Notes under the pieces: model-generated
What the model was told of the DNA's origin: nothing
The model's database searches: none
What the model saw: only the letters and a program-made list of their open reading frames with translations
Shown: in pieces, positions 35,569 through 45,833 of the stretch
Layout: the number at the start of each line of letters is the position of its first letter
Numbering within the stretch: position 1 is the stretch's first letter
NCBI RefSeq assembly: GCF_006438845.1
Contig: NZ_RCZJ01000001.1
Location: 1,054,001 to 1,118,000, forward strand
Direction: 5' to 3'
DNA: 64,000 nt
Source of the DNA: Variovorax ginsengisoli
GTDB taxonomy: Bacteria > Pseudomonadota > Gammaproteobacteria > Burkholderiales > Burkholderiaceae_C
Position numbers and translations under genes: made by a program

Positions 35569-35856
35569 CTATGACTTTTTATGGCGCCTCCAGCGGCGAA
35601 GCCTTATCCGGGATTTTCGAAAGCAAACAGCGGTCTTTTTCTTAATGATGGCTAGTGTTTCCTCAATGAGTTCTTGGCCTGTATCTTTTTGCCCCATCTG
35701 CGCCATTTGTGCACCGTAACCTGATATCGCAGTCAGTACCGCTCCCACGAGCATTACTACATACACGAGTGCATTGAACCTCAAGCCCAGCAGCCAAGGC
35801 CCAAATACTAAGAGAATCCCGATGGCAAGCAGTGCGTCGCCCTTGCTGAATTTCAT
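35569..35856 (-). CDS. Small membrane protein, candidate immunity protein
   Basis: A 95-residue protein with two predicted membrane helices (about residues 8-25 and 29-50) and a highly basic C-terminus (RIRLRRWRRHKKS). It matches no family I recognise. Its ATG overlaps the stop of the toxin-like ORF by four bases (ATGA). That position, directly after the variable end of a CdiA-like gene, is where immunity genes lie. Base composition is clearly lower in GC than the surroundings (26 of 60 bases in 35641-35700 by hand count). If it is an immunity protein, its membrane location suggests that the toxin acts at the inner membrane. The basic tail may be altered by the junction with the orphan cassette. 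Confidence 0.65.
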   Translation of the reverse strand: MKFSKGDALLAIGILLVFGPWLLGLRFNALVYVVMLVGAVLTAISGYGAQMAQMGQKDTGQELIEETLAIIKKKTAVCFRKSRIRLRRWRRHKKS

Positions 35857-36548
35857 CGAACCCCTCCGACGTATTTATTGAGCTCATCTTTTGGGACTTG
35901 CATGCGCGGCTTGATTTCGCACTCCGCGATTTCTACTGCCATAGGAGGAGGTATATTCATCTTTGCGGCAACTCGCTTTACTGCTTCATCAACTGCGGAA
36001 TCGAAGAAGACCTTTCCTGTGTTTGGCAGAAAACTTTGCTCGAGAAGACCTGCAATGGCCGCCGCCACTTCAAAACTGGCTGCAACTTGTGGATTTCCCG
36101 CGGCAACGGCTATTGCCGCAGCCCTCTGATAATCAGTGCCAGCCTTTCCGAAGTATTCGCCCCCCATCTTTTTCTGCGCTGGCGTCAGCGGTGTGTTTTG
36201 CTGGACCCCCACGCCGGAAATGCATCCTAAGTTCAAGTTCGCACATGGTGCGGTGTTTATGTCGGGAGGGCTTCCCTTCACATCGCCAAACCCCGTGTTG
36301 CTCGCTACATAGGGCGAGGCTCCTGGAATGTAGCTCGTGTTGTCTTTGGTGTTGATCGCGACAAAAGATTGAATCGCAGCATTGGGCGTGCCGATAATTT
36401 CATAGACGCTGTTGCCCTCTACCCACTTGGGCATCGACGGATCGTTGGCCAAGTTTCTTTGTAAAGCCTCCATTGCTTTCGGATCGTTCGCAGTATTCCA
36501 AAAGATCTCGCCGTGGTTCGGGCTAACGCCTTTGGCGTCATTGCCCAT
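35853..36548 (-). CDS. CdiA-type C-terminal effector domain, unrecognised toxin candidate
   Basis: A 231-residue ORF at the variable 3' end of the hemagglutinin gene. No known toxin family is evident. It has a polar front (HGEIFWNTANDPKAMEALQR, then MPKWVEGNSVYEIIGTP), a Cys pair in APCANLNLGCISG, and an Ala-rich helical region (AAAIAVAAGNPQVAASFEVA). It ends KPRMQVPKDELNKYVGG. Lower GC than its neighbours fits horizontal acquisition. It starts at an ATG sharing a base with the upstream stop (TGATG). In an intact parent it would probably be the in-frame continuation of the pretoxin region, one base having been lost; separate translation by re-initiation is possible. Function is inferred from position only. 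Confidence 0.6.
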   Translation of the reverse strand: MGNDAKGVSPNHGEIFWNTANDPKAMEALQRNLANDPSMPKWVEGNSVYEIIGTPNAAIQSFVAINTKDNTSYIPGASPYVASNTGFGDVKGSPPDINTAPCANLNLGCISGVGVQQNTPLTPAQKKMGGEYFGKAGTDYQRAAAIAVAAGNPQVAASFEVAAAIAGLLEQSFLPNTGKVFFDSAVDEAVKRVAAKMNIPPPMAVEIAECEIKPRMQVPKDELNKYVGGVR

Positions 36549-37058
36549 CAACGCATCTGTGCCTCGATTTCTTGCAATGTATAGGGCAATCCATCCTTCT
36601 GGGCCTTCGCGTACAAGGTCTTTGCAAGTTCAAGCTCTGAAGGGTGCAACTGCCGGTTGTTCGCCACCGCATTGCCCGCAGCCCCCGCGCCGATGTAAAC
36701 ACCCTGCTCCCCTTGTCCAGTCACGGCCCCCGCCAGTCCGCCGATCAACTGCGACACGGCCAGCACTTCGTTTGGGTCCATGCCGGGCATGGCGCCCGAG
36801 GCCAGGTGGCCGGCCACGGCGCCCAATGCGCCCGCCGCGCAGCCACCGCCGTTGCCTGCCCTTGCAGCACCGATTCCACAGCCGACGATTGCATGCGCCG
36901 CCTCTACAGCAAACGCGTTGAGCGTCTGGTTCCCCTGCGGCCCGTTGTCGCCGATCCAGTTGGCCCCTTGCGCCGCCGCCGTATTCAAGAACGCCGTAAC
37001 GATCCCCTGCTGCAGCTCGTCTTCGAGACTCGTCCCGTTGATCCACTGCGGATCACCG
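36548..37058 (-). pseudogene. Hemagglutinin/CdiA-like protein, pretoxin (VENN-like) segment
   Basis: The fourth piece of the broken gene. It reads WINGTSLEDELQQGIVTAFL, then QGANWIGDNGPQGNQTLNAF, a Gly/Ala-rich stretch and GNAVANNRQLHPSELELAKT. The last resembles the pretoxin PT-VENN region (here VANN), which marks the junction with the polymorphic toxin. It is out of frame with the preceding piece: a one-base loss near 37058 interrupts the reading frame. It stops at 36548, where the toxin ORF begins in another frame. Confidence 0.8.
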
Positions 37059-37875
37059 CACTGGCGGTGTTGTCGATGAGCTGGCGCCCCAGCATGTTGG
37101 GGAAGCTGGCCTTGCCGTTGGTCGCATTCGCCAGGTTGTCCGGCAGCAGGCCCGAGGTGCTCAGCCCCTGGATCGCACCGGCAGTGACCATCGACGTGGC
37201 GATGGCCTTGATGCTCGCGCTGCTGCCCAGCTCGTCGAATACCTTGCCCAAGTTGCCGCCGTTGTTCATGAAGGACACGGTGGCCTGGCTGGCCATGCTG
37301 GTGATGCCGGCCTGGATGGCGGCGGTGGTGGCCGGATAGGCTGTGGCGCTTGCGCCCATCACCGCAGTGCCAGCCCCGGCTGTCGCCACGCCCACCACCA
37401 GACTCACGACCGCTGCCGCCACCGGCCCCAGCCCGCTCTGGCGGTACTGCCACTTGTCGTGGGCCTCCTGCACCTGCTGCCAATCCACCCGGCCCAGGGC
37501 CGGATCGTTGGCGATCTGGTCGACCCAGCCCATGCCGGGTTGCTGCGCCAGCGTGGCTTGCGTGTCGTGCTCGCCGATCTGCGCGGTGACGCCGCCCTTG
37601 GCGACGATCTTGAGCGTGCCCACGTTCAGCTGGTTGTAGTGGGTCGTCTCGTCCACGTGGCCTTTGCCTGACGCGGAGACGAAGGCCGCATCGCCCTTGG
37701 CTTCTTGCCGGCTGGCTGCGTCGGTGGTGGTCTGGGTGGCGAAGACCAGCTTGCCGCCCGCCTGGATGTCCAGGGTGTTGGCGTTGGCCTCGATCGCGGC
37801 CAGCACCGTGTCATTGCCGCTGCGCAGGCGGATGTCGGTGGCACTGAGCGTGGTACGCGCCAGGCTCGTCTCCTG
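36985..37875 (-). pseudogene. Hemagglutinin/CdiA-like protein, DUF637-type segment
   Basis: The third piece of the broken gene. It starts within the second copy of the 161-bp duplication (TSLARTTLSATDIRLRSGND), continues through ASGKGHVDETTHYNQLNVGT and VDWQQVQEAHDKWQYRQSG, and contains the hydrophobic DUF637 hemagglutinin domain (QATVSFMNNGGNLGKVFDEL, then GSSASIKAIATSMVTAGAIQ). From about 37058 on the frame is wrong and it stops at 36985. An intact gene would run through this segment without interruption. Confidence 0.82.
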
Positions 37876-40800
37876 GCCGCGTCGGTGGTGGTCTGGGTGG
37901 CGAAGATCAGCTTGCCGCCGGTCTGGATGTCCAGGGTGCTGGCGTTGGCCTCGACCGCCGCCAGAACCGTGTCGTTGCCACTGCGCAGGCGGATGTCGGT
38001 GGCACTGAGCGTGGTGCGCGCCAGGCTCGTCTCCTGGCCTGTGGCGTCCAGGCTGTAGTGGCGCATGCCGCTCTTGGTGGCGTGGCTGGTCTCGGCGCTG
38101 GTCTGGTTCTGGCCAGCGTACAGCGTGAGGTCGCGGCCTGCGTCCAGCGTGAGGGTGTCGCCTGCGCTCAAGCTGGCGGCGCGGGCGGTGATGTCGCGGT
38201 CGGCTTTGAGGGTCACGCTGCCGGCTCCGGCGATGGTGGTGCCGGTCTCGGTGCTTTCCGTGGTGCTGCGGCTCATCTTGCCGTTCCAGCGGATGTCTTC
38301 TTGGCGCCCGGTGGTCACGCTGTCGATGTTCAGGTCGCGGCCGGCCTTCAGGCTCAGGTCGCCAGCGCTGTCGACTTGCGCACCGATCAGTTGGATGTCG
38401 CGGCCTGCCGTGGCGGTGAGCGTGCCGCCGGCGCCCGTGACGTACACGCCGGCCACGCGGTCGAGCGCGACATCGGCGAGGTCCACGCCGCTCTTGCTGC
38501 CCTTGCCCGGCAACGCGCCCGTGCTGCTGGTGACCGTGCGCGTGGTGCTCTCGATGCGGATGTCGCGTCCGGCATCGAGCTTGACGCGGCTGGCTGCGTC
38601 GATCGTGCCGCCGATGTTGTCGAGGTCGGTGCGGGCCTTGATGGCCACGTCGTTGCCGGTGATGCGCCCGCCCAGGTTGTGCACGTTGTCGGCGTCGAGC
38701 CGCACGGTCGTGCGTCCGGCGATGGTGCCGCTGGCATTGCGCAGGTCGCCGCTGAGTTTCATGTCGACGCTGCGACCCGAGATCAAGCCGCCGCTGCCGT
38801 CGATGTCGCCGGGCTTCACGCGCACGTACACCTGGGGCACCAGCACGCGTTGGGTGCTGCCGTCGGGCAGGGTCACGCTTTGCTCGACCAGCCAGACGAT
38901 GTCGCTGGTGAGCTGCGCCATCTGTGCTGCGGTGAGCCCGATGCCGGGGCGCAGCCCATAGGCTCGCGCGAAAGTGACGCCCGCGTTCATCAGCGCCGTG
39001 TACTGCGCGTTGTCGCTGGTGAAACCGTCGAGGTAGCGATGGCCCGTGAGCTGCGCGATCTGTTCGCGAATGAGCTTCTGTTCGTAGAAGCCGTCGCCCA
39101 GGCGCTTGAGGATGTTGCTCGGGTCGAGCCCCAGGTTGTTGAGCAGGTAGTCGCTGCTGAGCCACTGACGTTGGTTGGCGAAGCGCGGGTCGGTCTCGAT
39201 CAGGTAGTGGCCGCTCGATGTGGTCCGAAACAGGCTCGCGCTGGGCAGGCCGCTCGGTGGTGTGCTGGTGCGGATCAGCGTCGGCGTGCCGGCACCGACT
39301 TCGGCCTGCACTTCGACGATCGGATTCACCCGCACGCCTGGAGCCACGCTTGCGCTTCCCTGGGCGCCCGGGCCAGCTGGCCCCATTGCCACGCCGTCAA
39401 TCACCTTGCCACTGCCGTTGATAGCCTGAGTGCCTTCTTGACGCGCCGCGACCAGCGTCACGGTGCGCGGCGTTGTCAGGTTGTACGCAGCCGACTCGTA
39501 CACCCGCTCGTCGCTGCCGAACGTGTGCTCCTTGATCGAACTGTGCACCGTTGCGCCGGAGCGCACCGTCAGGGCGTCGACCTCTTTGCCGACGTTGGCG
39601 ATCGCACCGCCGGTGACGGTGAGAGCGCCGCCCGCGAGGATCTGGCTCATGTCGTTGAGGCCGTGCGCCACGTCAATGCGCATCGTGCCGCCTGCCAAAA
39701 TCTTCGCCGGGGCTGAGCTTTGCATCAAAAGGGCGTCGGTGCGCGCGGTGTAATCCCATGCGTCGTAGATCGCGTGCATGCGCCCCTCTTTGAACAGCGT
39801 GCCGATCATGGTCGACGTGAACTTGGCGGTCGCCTGATCCAGCTTGGCGTGCGCCTGACGATAGGCCTGCCATTCGTCGTACTCGGCCTGCGTGACCGGG
39901 TGGTCGAAGGGAATGAGTTGCTCCACCATGCCGCCAGGGTCGCCCACCAGGATGGTGGTGCCGATTTGGCCGACCGTCATGTTCGGCGCGCTGCGCCCAG
40001 GGTTGCCGGCCGAAAGCTCGGCGGTCGGGGGCGTCACGCCGAAGTCGGCCCAGATCGGGTCACCGATCGCAAACCACGTACCCAGCAGCGTCACGGTCTC
40101 GCAATTGTCGCTGTCACCGCCTGTGCAATTGACATAGCTGAAGTCGGCGCTGTTCTTCGGACTGTCCGCGTAATAGCGCGCGAACTTCGTCAGCGGGTAA
40201 TCGGGCGATGGCAGCAGGAGTTTGTAGTTCGGGTTGCTGCCCGTGGCATACGGATCGGACGCTGCGATGCCGCTGAAGCGGCTCCAACCGCCCAGCGAAA
40301 CGAGTTCGGCAAAGAGCACATCGGACGCCTTCCAACGTTGTGCGCTGCCCGACACCGCGTACTCCACGACATGCGTGCTGTCGCCCGGCACCATCATCCA
40401 AGTCACGCCGCCATTGGTGTTTTTCAGCGTGCCGGCCGAGATGTCCAGATTGCCGAGCGCCTCGATGGTGGCGGCGTGGTTGGTCAGCACGCCGGCCTTG
40501 CCGGTGGCATGGCGGTCGGCATCCAGGGCGCCGCCGATGGCCATGTCGCCGGCGCTCAGGATGAGTGCGCCGTTGCGGTTCTCGATGCTGCTCGCGCCGA
40601 TGTCCAGGCGTTCGCGTGCCGCGATGGTGCCGCCGCGCGTGCCGTCCCCGTCGTTCAACACGCTGCCGGCGGCGATCGAAAGGTGGTCGCCGTAGATGCG
40701 GCCGGTGACGCCGTTGACGAGCGCGCCAGCGTCGATGCGCGTGTCGTGGCCGTCGATCAGCCCCTGGTTGGTGAGCGTGCCGCTGGCGCCGACGGTCGTG

Positions 40801-43316
40801 CTGTCGCCGCTCATCTCGGCGCCCTCGGTGTTCTCCACCTCGGCGCCATGGACGTCGAGGTGCTGCCCCGCAACGAGCTTGCCGCGGTTGGTGAGCTTGC
40901 CGCCACTGCGGTAAGTCAGGTCGCCGACCGCGCTGATCTCGCCATCGTTCAGCACGTCCTGGCCGAACGCCAGGGCCAGGTTTTTGCCCGAATGCAACTT
41001 TCCGTTGCCCTGGAGGGTGGCGGCGTCGAGTTCGATGCCCTTGTTGGCGACCAGCGTGCCGCCAACGTTGACGACAGCCAACGTCTTGGCGCCCGTGCCC
41101 GGATCGATCACGCGCACCGTATCGACTGCGGAGATCAGCCCGCCGCTGTTGTCGACGCGCGTGCGTGCCTCGACCGTCGCGCTGGCGTCGGCGCGGATGG
41201 CGCCGGCTACGTTGTCCAGAGTGGCCGTGCGGATGGTGATCTTTCCGCCCTCGATGCCTTGATCGGTGCCCAGCGTGGCGCCGTTGTCCACGTGCGCCGC
41301 GTCGATCGTGACGTCGGCGTCGGCGCGGATCAGACCGCCCCGGTTCATCAGGCTGCCGACAGCCCCTGCATCGAGGTGCAGCGCCCCCACGCTTTGCGTC
41401 TGGCCGCCGCGGTTGTCGTAGTCACCGTCGTGGGTCCGCATGCTCAAGGTCGACTCGCTCAGCACCACGCCGCCCTGCGCATTGACCAGCCCGCGCGTGT
41501 TGGCGTCCAGCGGTGCCTTCGCGCCGATGAAGCCGGCGGTGTTGTCGACCTCGCCGCTGCGCAGCCACAAAGCGCCACCACTCGTGATGCCACCCTGGCC
41601 CTCGAGGTGGTCTACGGCACGTCGGTTGCTGATGCGTGCAGTCCCGGTGTCGATCGTCATGGCGCCGCCCGACTGGATCAGCCCGGCGTCGTTCATCAGT
41701 TCACCCGATTGCAGTCCCAAAGTCGTGGCAGCAACGACCGTGCCTTGCGTGTTGTCGAGCGCGTGGCCACGGACATCGAGCGTGACGCTGCGGCCGCTGA
41801 TCGTGCCGGCCACGTTGCCAACGCCGCTCGCGGCGATGACCGTGCTGCCTTCCGCCTGGAGCTTGCCGGCAGCATTGTCGACGCCGTCGTCGGTAGCGAC
41901 GCGCAGGTCGCCGTGTATGGCCGCAATGCTGCCGCTCGCGTTGGACAGGTTTTTGGCCGTGACGGCGACGCCAGTGTTCGCGGCCAAGGTACCTGTGCGG
42001 TTGTCGAGCGCGCCGCGCAAGCGGACTGACAGCGCTGCTGCAGCAGTGGCCGAGCCGCCTGCGTTGTCGAATCCCTCGGCCTCGATGCCCAGGTCGCCGC
42101 CAGCGAGGATGGCGCCCGCGGTGTTGACCAGCGCGCCTGTCGTGCGGACATCGAGCCGCGCGCCGCTGGCCGATTGCAGCTTGCCGCCTCGGTTGTCGAG
42201 ACTGCGTGCTCCGAGCGCGAGCCCTTGTGTGGCGAAGACCTCGCCGCCGGCGTTGCGCAGTGCATCGCCTGCGCGTGCGTCAATGGCACCGCCTGCGGCC
42301 ATGCTGCCGCGCGTGTTGTCCAGACTGCCGCCGGCGGTGATGTACGCATTCGACGCGCTGCTCGACGTGCCATCGACGTTCAGCACGTCCCCCGTGGCCG
42401 TGATGGCAAGGCTCCCGGCGCGCAACGTCCCGCCCGTGTTGTCGAAGCGCCCCACATCGGCGCTGAAGCTGCGTGCCACATTCAACGTCCCGCCCGCGTT
42501 GCTGAAGCGCTCGCCCGTCACCGCCATCGTGCCCACGGTGAGCGAGCCGCCGGTGTTGTCGATGCGCGGCGTGTTCAGTGCAATCTCGCCGCCCGCGTAG
42601 ATGCGCCCGCCGTCGTTGAGCACGCTGCCTGTCGCCGTGATGGCGCCCGGCCCCGTGGCGGGTGCCGGCTGCAGCGGTGCGGGTTCGCCGATCGCGGGCG
42701 TGGCCGCGCCGGTGGTGGTGCTCGTGCCCGTGGTCGGCGCGACCGAGCCGGTACCGGCGTTGTTCGCGGTGTCCGGGTTGCTCGCCGACGGCGATCCGGG
42801 TTCCGGCTGCGCCACCGGCTCCGCACCGATGAAGCCGCCGGCCGTGTTGCTCAGCACCGGCGCCGTGATCGCCAGCTCGCGCGTGCCGGCTTGGCGGATG
42901 GTCCCGCCGCGGTTGTCGATGTCCGCCGCGCTGCTCAGCGCGACCTTGGCACCTTCGAGCGTGCCCTTGTTCTCCAGCCGCCCGGCGGCGGTCACCACCA
43001 ATCCGCCCGCACCGGCGCCGATGTGGCCCGCGTTGCGCACGCCGACCCCAGCCTCGGTGCCGACGAGCGTGATCTTGCCGGCGTACATGCCGCCCAGGGC
43101 GGCCACGTCGAGTGCGAAAGCAGGCGCAGCGCCGCTGCCGGCCAGGGGGCCGGTCTGTGCAGCGTCCGCACTCAGCTGGGCCGCCCCGGCGACCACCTTC
43201 AGCTCGTTGGCCCAGATGCCCGCATTGACTTCGACCGCCCGCGCCAGGATGGCCGCGTAGTCGGTCTTGCTCGCGTCCAGCCCGGCACCGTCAATGCGCA
43301 CGCTGCCGCCGCGCAC
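37626..43316 (-). pseudogene. Filamentous hemagglutinin / CdiA-like protein, central repeat region
   Basis: The main piece, about 1,800 in-frame residues of a long exported beta-helix. It is built from about 20-residue repeats with cores like NxGGxxxA (for example LDNRGGKLQSASGARLDVRT), typical of filamentous hemagglutinin repeats. A Pro/Ala/Thr linker occurs near the front. A non-repeat stretch (about 39200-40400) contains VNCTGGDSDNCETVTLLGTW. The segment ARAYGLRPGIGLTAAQMAQL precedes VPQVYVRVKPGDIDGSGG. It is out of frame with the N-terminal piece by one base near 43326. At its other end a 161-bp duplication throws it out of frame at about 37876, so the last 80 residues before the stop are spurious. 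Confidence 0.88.
37715..38036. repeat. 161-bp tandem duplication inside the hemagglutinin gene
   Basis: Two adjacent copies, about 37715-37875 and 37876-38036, repeat with an exact 161-base offset at every landmark checked, for example TGGATGTCCA at 37763 and 37924, and GATGTCGGTG at 37831 and 37992. The copies differ at about ten positions. Because 161 is not a multiple of three, the duplication breaks the reading frame. Confidence 0.9.
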
Positions 43317-43923
43317 GGCAAAGTGCGTCGAGGCTGCCTTGCGCGCCGAACTGCGGCGTTCCGGTGGTCAAGGTCGCGCGGCTGGCATTGATGAAGCCGC
43401 CTCCATCGACCTGGATGCCGGCCGGGTTGGCGATGATCACCTCGCTGCGCGGGCCGGCCACTTCGACGTAGCCGCGTAACTGGCTCGGGTTGGCGCTGTT
43501 GACCTCGTTGAGGATGACGCGCGCCGAGCCGCCCGCGAGCCACGGGTTGCCCTGCACCCAGCCGCCGAGCTCGGTCTGGGCGTTGGTGCGGCTGTTGTTG
43601 AGCACCACGCCGTTGCGCTGCACGTCGAACTGCGAGTACGTGTTGCGCGAGACGCCGGCGGCGCTGGGGGTCTGGATGTTGACCAGGGGCACGCCGTTGG
43701 GCGCGGCCAGCACGGTCGGGCGCTGGCGGCCGGGCGCACTCGGGTCGGCCACGATCTGCGCGTGCAGCGGGGCGCTCATCAGGGCACCGGCCAGGGCCGC
43801 GACGCTGAGCACTGCACCGGTCGCGCCACTTCCGGCCTTGCCGCAGCTGCGTGCGGTTTCCTGCACCACCATGCGCGTGCCGCGCGCGGCGTTGAAGACG
43901 ATTCGGTGTAGATGCTTGTTCAT
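43291..43923 (-). pseudogene. Two-partner-secretion domain of the hemagglutinin (N-terminal piece)
   Basis: The first 210 codons of the hemagglutinin gene. An extended signal peptide (ESPR, MNKHLHRIVFNAARGTRMVV) leads to a signal ending APLHAQIVAD. The TPS/hemagglutination-activity domain then begins: GVPLVNIQTPSAAGVSRNTY, FDVQRNGVVLNNSRTNAQ, an NPWLAGGSARVILNEVNS block, and NPAGIQVDGGGFINASRATL. This domain normally guides export through an outer-membrane TpsB (FhaC/CdiB) channel. Near 43326 an extra C (GACGCACTTTGCC in place of GACGCATTTGCC) shifts the frame and translation ends at 43291. A strong ribosome site (AGGGGGG) lies four bases before the ATG. No tpsB gene is adjacent. Confidence 0.9.
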
Positions 43924-44012
43924 TTTCCCCCCTGCCCAAACAGGCTCACGAAGCGCAGATGTGCGCCATTCCGAGCGAAGGGAAAATTGTCTTGTTACAT
44001 CATTGGAGGCAT

Positions 44013-44018
44013 TGTCAA
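44013..44018 (-). promoter_or_regulatory. Possible -35 element of the hemagglutinin gene
   Basis: A consensus TTGACA on the minus strand lies about 90 bases upstream of the hemagglutinin start, in an A/T-richer patch. No equally good -10 is visible at 17 bases; TAACAA at 15 bases is the nearest. Weakly supported. Confidence 0.3.
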
Positions 44019-44122
44019 GAATCTTTAACTCGACCGCGAAGCAGTCAGATTCCTAACCTTTGTGCGAACTAGTTGGATGGCGCGTCCTGCGACACGGCAC
44101 CCGACCCAGCCGCGGGTTCGAT

Positions 44123-44899
44123 TTACCGCCCGACCAGCTGCGTCAGCTTTTCGGCCTCGAAGCGTTCTTCTCGCGCCGCGTCGCAGGGCACGCAGTCGCC
44201 GTTACCAGGCGCCCGCAATGAGAGCTTCGTGATCGCTTCCCAGATCAGCGCGATCTGGTGCTCTTGGCCCTTGGCGCTGTCGATCAGCCCGCGCATCGCC
44301 TGGCTCAACGGGTCGTCGTCCAGCGTGATGCCGTAGGCCGAGAACTTGCGCTCGCTGCCGGTCACGTCGGCGCTGGCACCGTTCTTCGACGGGATGATGC
44401 GCGCCGGAATGCCCACCGCGGTGGCACCCGCGGGCACCGGCTTGATGACCACGGCGTTGCTGCCGATCTTGGCGCCGTCCCCCACCAGAAAGCCGCCCAG
44501 CACCTTGGCCCCGGCGCTCACGACCACGTCGCGGCCCAGCGTCGGATGGCGCTTGGCACCTTTGTAGAGCGAGGTACCACCGAGCGTCACGCCCTGGTAG
44601 ATGGTGCAGCCGTCGCCGATTTCGGCCGTTTCGCCGACCACCACGCCCATCGCGTGATCGAAGAAGACGCGCTCGCCGAGCTTGGCGCCCGGATGGATCT
44701 CGATGCCGGTGATCCAGCGCGAGAACTGCGAGACAAAGCGGCCGACCCACTTGAGCCCGTGCGTCCAGCACCAGTGCGCCGCGCGATGCAGCACCACGGC
44801 GTGGAAGCCGGGGTACAGGGTGATCACTTCCCAGCGCGTGCGCGCCGCGGGGTCGCGGTCGAGGATGCACTGGATATCGGAACGCAGGCGCGAAAGCAT
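44123..44899 (-). CDS. cysE: Serine O-acetyltransferase
   Basis: A 258-residue enzyme making O-acetylserine from serine and acetyl-CoA, the first step of cysteine synthesis. The N-terminal helical part ([20 protein letters not shown]) is followed by the left-handed beta-helix with [20 protein letters not shown] (catalytic histidine) and [39 protein letters not shown] completes the helix. A 60-residue tail after PARIIPS is longer than usual and lacks the classical short isoleucine end, so inhibition by cysteine may differ. ATG 44899 is the family start; the upstream ORF extension is unlikely. Confidence 0.92.
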   Translation of the reverse strand: MLSRLRSDIQCILDRDPAARTRWEVITLYPGFHAVVLHRAAHWCWTHGLKWVGRFVSQFSRWITGIEIHPGAKLGERVFFDHAMGVVVGETAEIGDGCTIYQGVTLGGTSLYKGAKRHPTLGRDVVVSAGAKVLGGFLVGDGAKIGSNAVVIKPVPAGATAVGIPARIIPSKNGASADVTGSERKFSAYGITLDDDPLSQAMRGLIDSAKGQEHQIALIWEAITKLSLRAPGNGDCVPCDAAREERFEAEKLTQLVGR

Positions 44900-44948
44900 G
44901 GATGTTGTCGTGAGATGGACAGAGCGGGCGGCGAGTCTATCGGCTCGC

Positions 44949-45707
44949 TCACTTGGAAGGCGCGGCCGGAGTGTCGGCGCTGCCCGCGCCTTTTCGCGTG
45001 TCGGCCATGGATTTGGCGATCCCGCGCAGGATATGGATCTCCTCCGGCGTGGGCTGGGCACGGTTGAAGAGCTGCTGCAGCCGCGGCATCAGCTTCTTGG
45101 GCGCCTCGGGGTCGAGGAAACCGATCTGCACCAGCGAGCGCTCCCAGTGTTCGAGCATCCCGGCCACCGCCTTGGCGTCGGCCGCCTGCGTCGGCGCGAC
45201 CGATTCGTTCAATGGAAAGCCGCCGAGCGCGAGCCGCCATTCGTAGGCGATCAATTGGATCGCTGCGCCCAGGTTCAGCGAGCCGAAGTTGGGGTCGGCC
45301 GGAATGCTCAGCGCCACGTTGCAGCGGTACACGTCCTCGTTGCGCATGCCGAAGCGCTCGGAGCCGAAGAGAAAACCGACGTGCTGCGGCGGATCGCTCT
45401 CGGCCAGCGGCTCGAGGTGTTCGCGCGGCGTGCGCGTCGGCGGACCGAAGTCGCGCGGGATCATCGCAGTGGCGCACAGGTGGGTGACGCCATCGAGTGC
45501 CTCGTCGAGCGTCTCGACGATGCGCGCATTGGCCAGCACGTCGAGTGCGCCGCTGGCGCGCTGGATGGTCTCCTCGCGACGCAGCACGTTGGCCCAGCGC
45601 GGCGCGACCAGCACCAGATCGTCGAAGCCCATGGTCTTCATGGCGCGGGCAGCGGCGCCGACATTGCCGGCGTGGCTGGTCTGGATCAGGATGAAGCGGG
45701 TGCGCAT
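44949..45707 (-). CDS. trmJ: tRNA (cytidine/uridine-32 2'-O)-methyltransferase TrmJ
   Basis: A 252-residue SPOUT methyltransferase that methylates the ribose at position 32 in tRNA anticodon loops. It shows the start [20 protein letters not shown], the [10 protein letters not shown] stretch, then [20 protein letters not shown] and the knot motif [20 protein letters not shown]. The C-terminal helical extension is typical of TrmJ. ATG 45707 is the first start and aligns with the family. It is divergent from suhB with 126 bases between. Confidence 0.93.
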   Translation of the reverse strand: MRTRFILIQTSHAGNVGAAARAMKTMGFDDLVLVAPRWANVLRREETIQRASGALDVLANARIVETLDEALDGVTHLCATAMIPRDFGPPTRTPREHLEPLAESDPPQHVGFLFGSERFGMRNEDVYRCNVALSIPADPNFGSLNLGAAIQLIAYEWRLALGGFPLNESVAPTQAADAKAVAGMLEHWERSLVQIGFLDPEAPKKLMPRLQQLFNRAQPTPEEIHILRGIAKSMADTRKGAGSADTPAAPSK

Positions 45708-45833
45708 GAGGGTGATGGGTGCGGCAGGAAGCCCGCCGCGCGGCGAGCCGGTAAAATCACGCGATTCTCGCCGCCCGCATCGCCGGACGGCATCTCCGGG
45801 CCTCAGGGCTCCGCGTGCTCTTCCCACAATCCA

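Noticed and set aside
39720..42029. A 769-codon plus-strand open frame opposite the hemagglutinin
   Set aside because: The repetitive Ala/Val/Asp-rich sequence mirrors the hemagglutinin repeats on the other strand, and it has no start context or recognisable domain.
37626..43316. Short repeated DNA words in the hemagglutinin region as a possible CRISPR array or satellite repeat
   Set aside because: The repeats are coding (NxGGxxxA beta-helix repeats), vary in length and sequence, and show no constant repeat with unique spacers.
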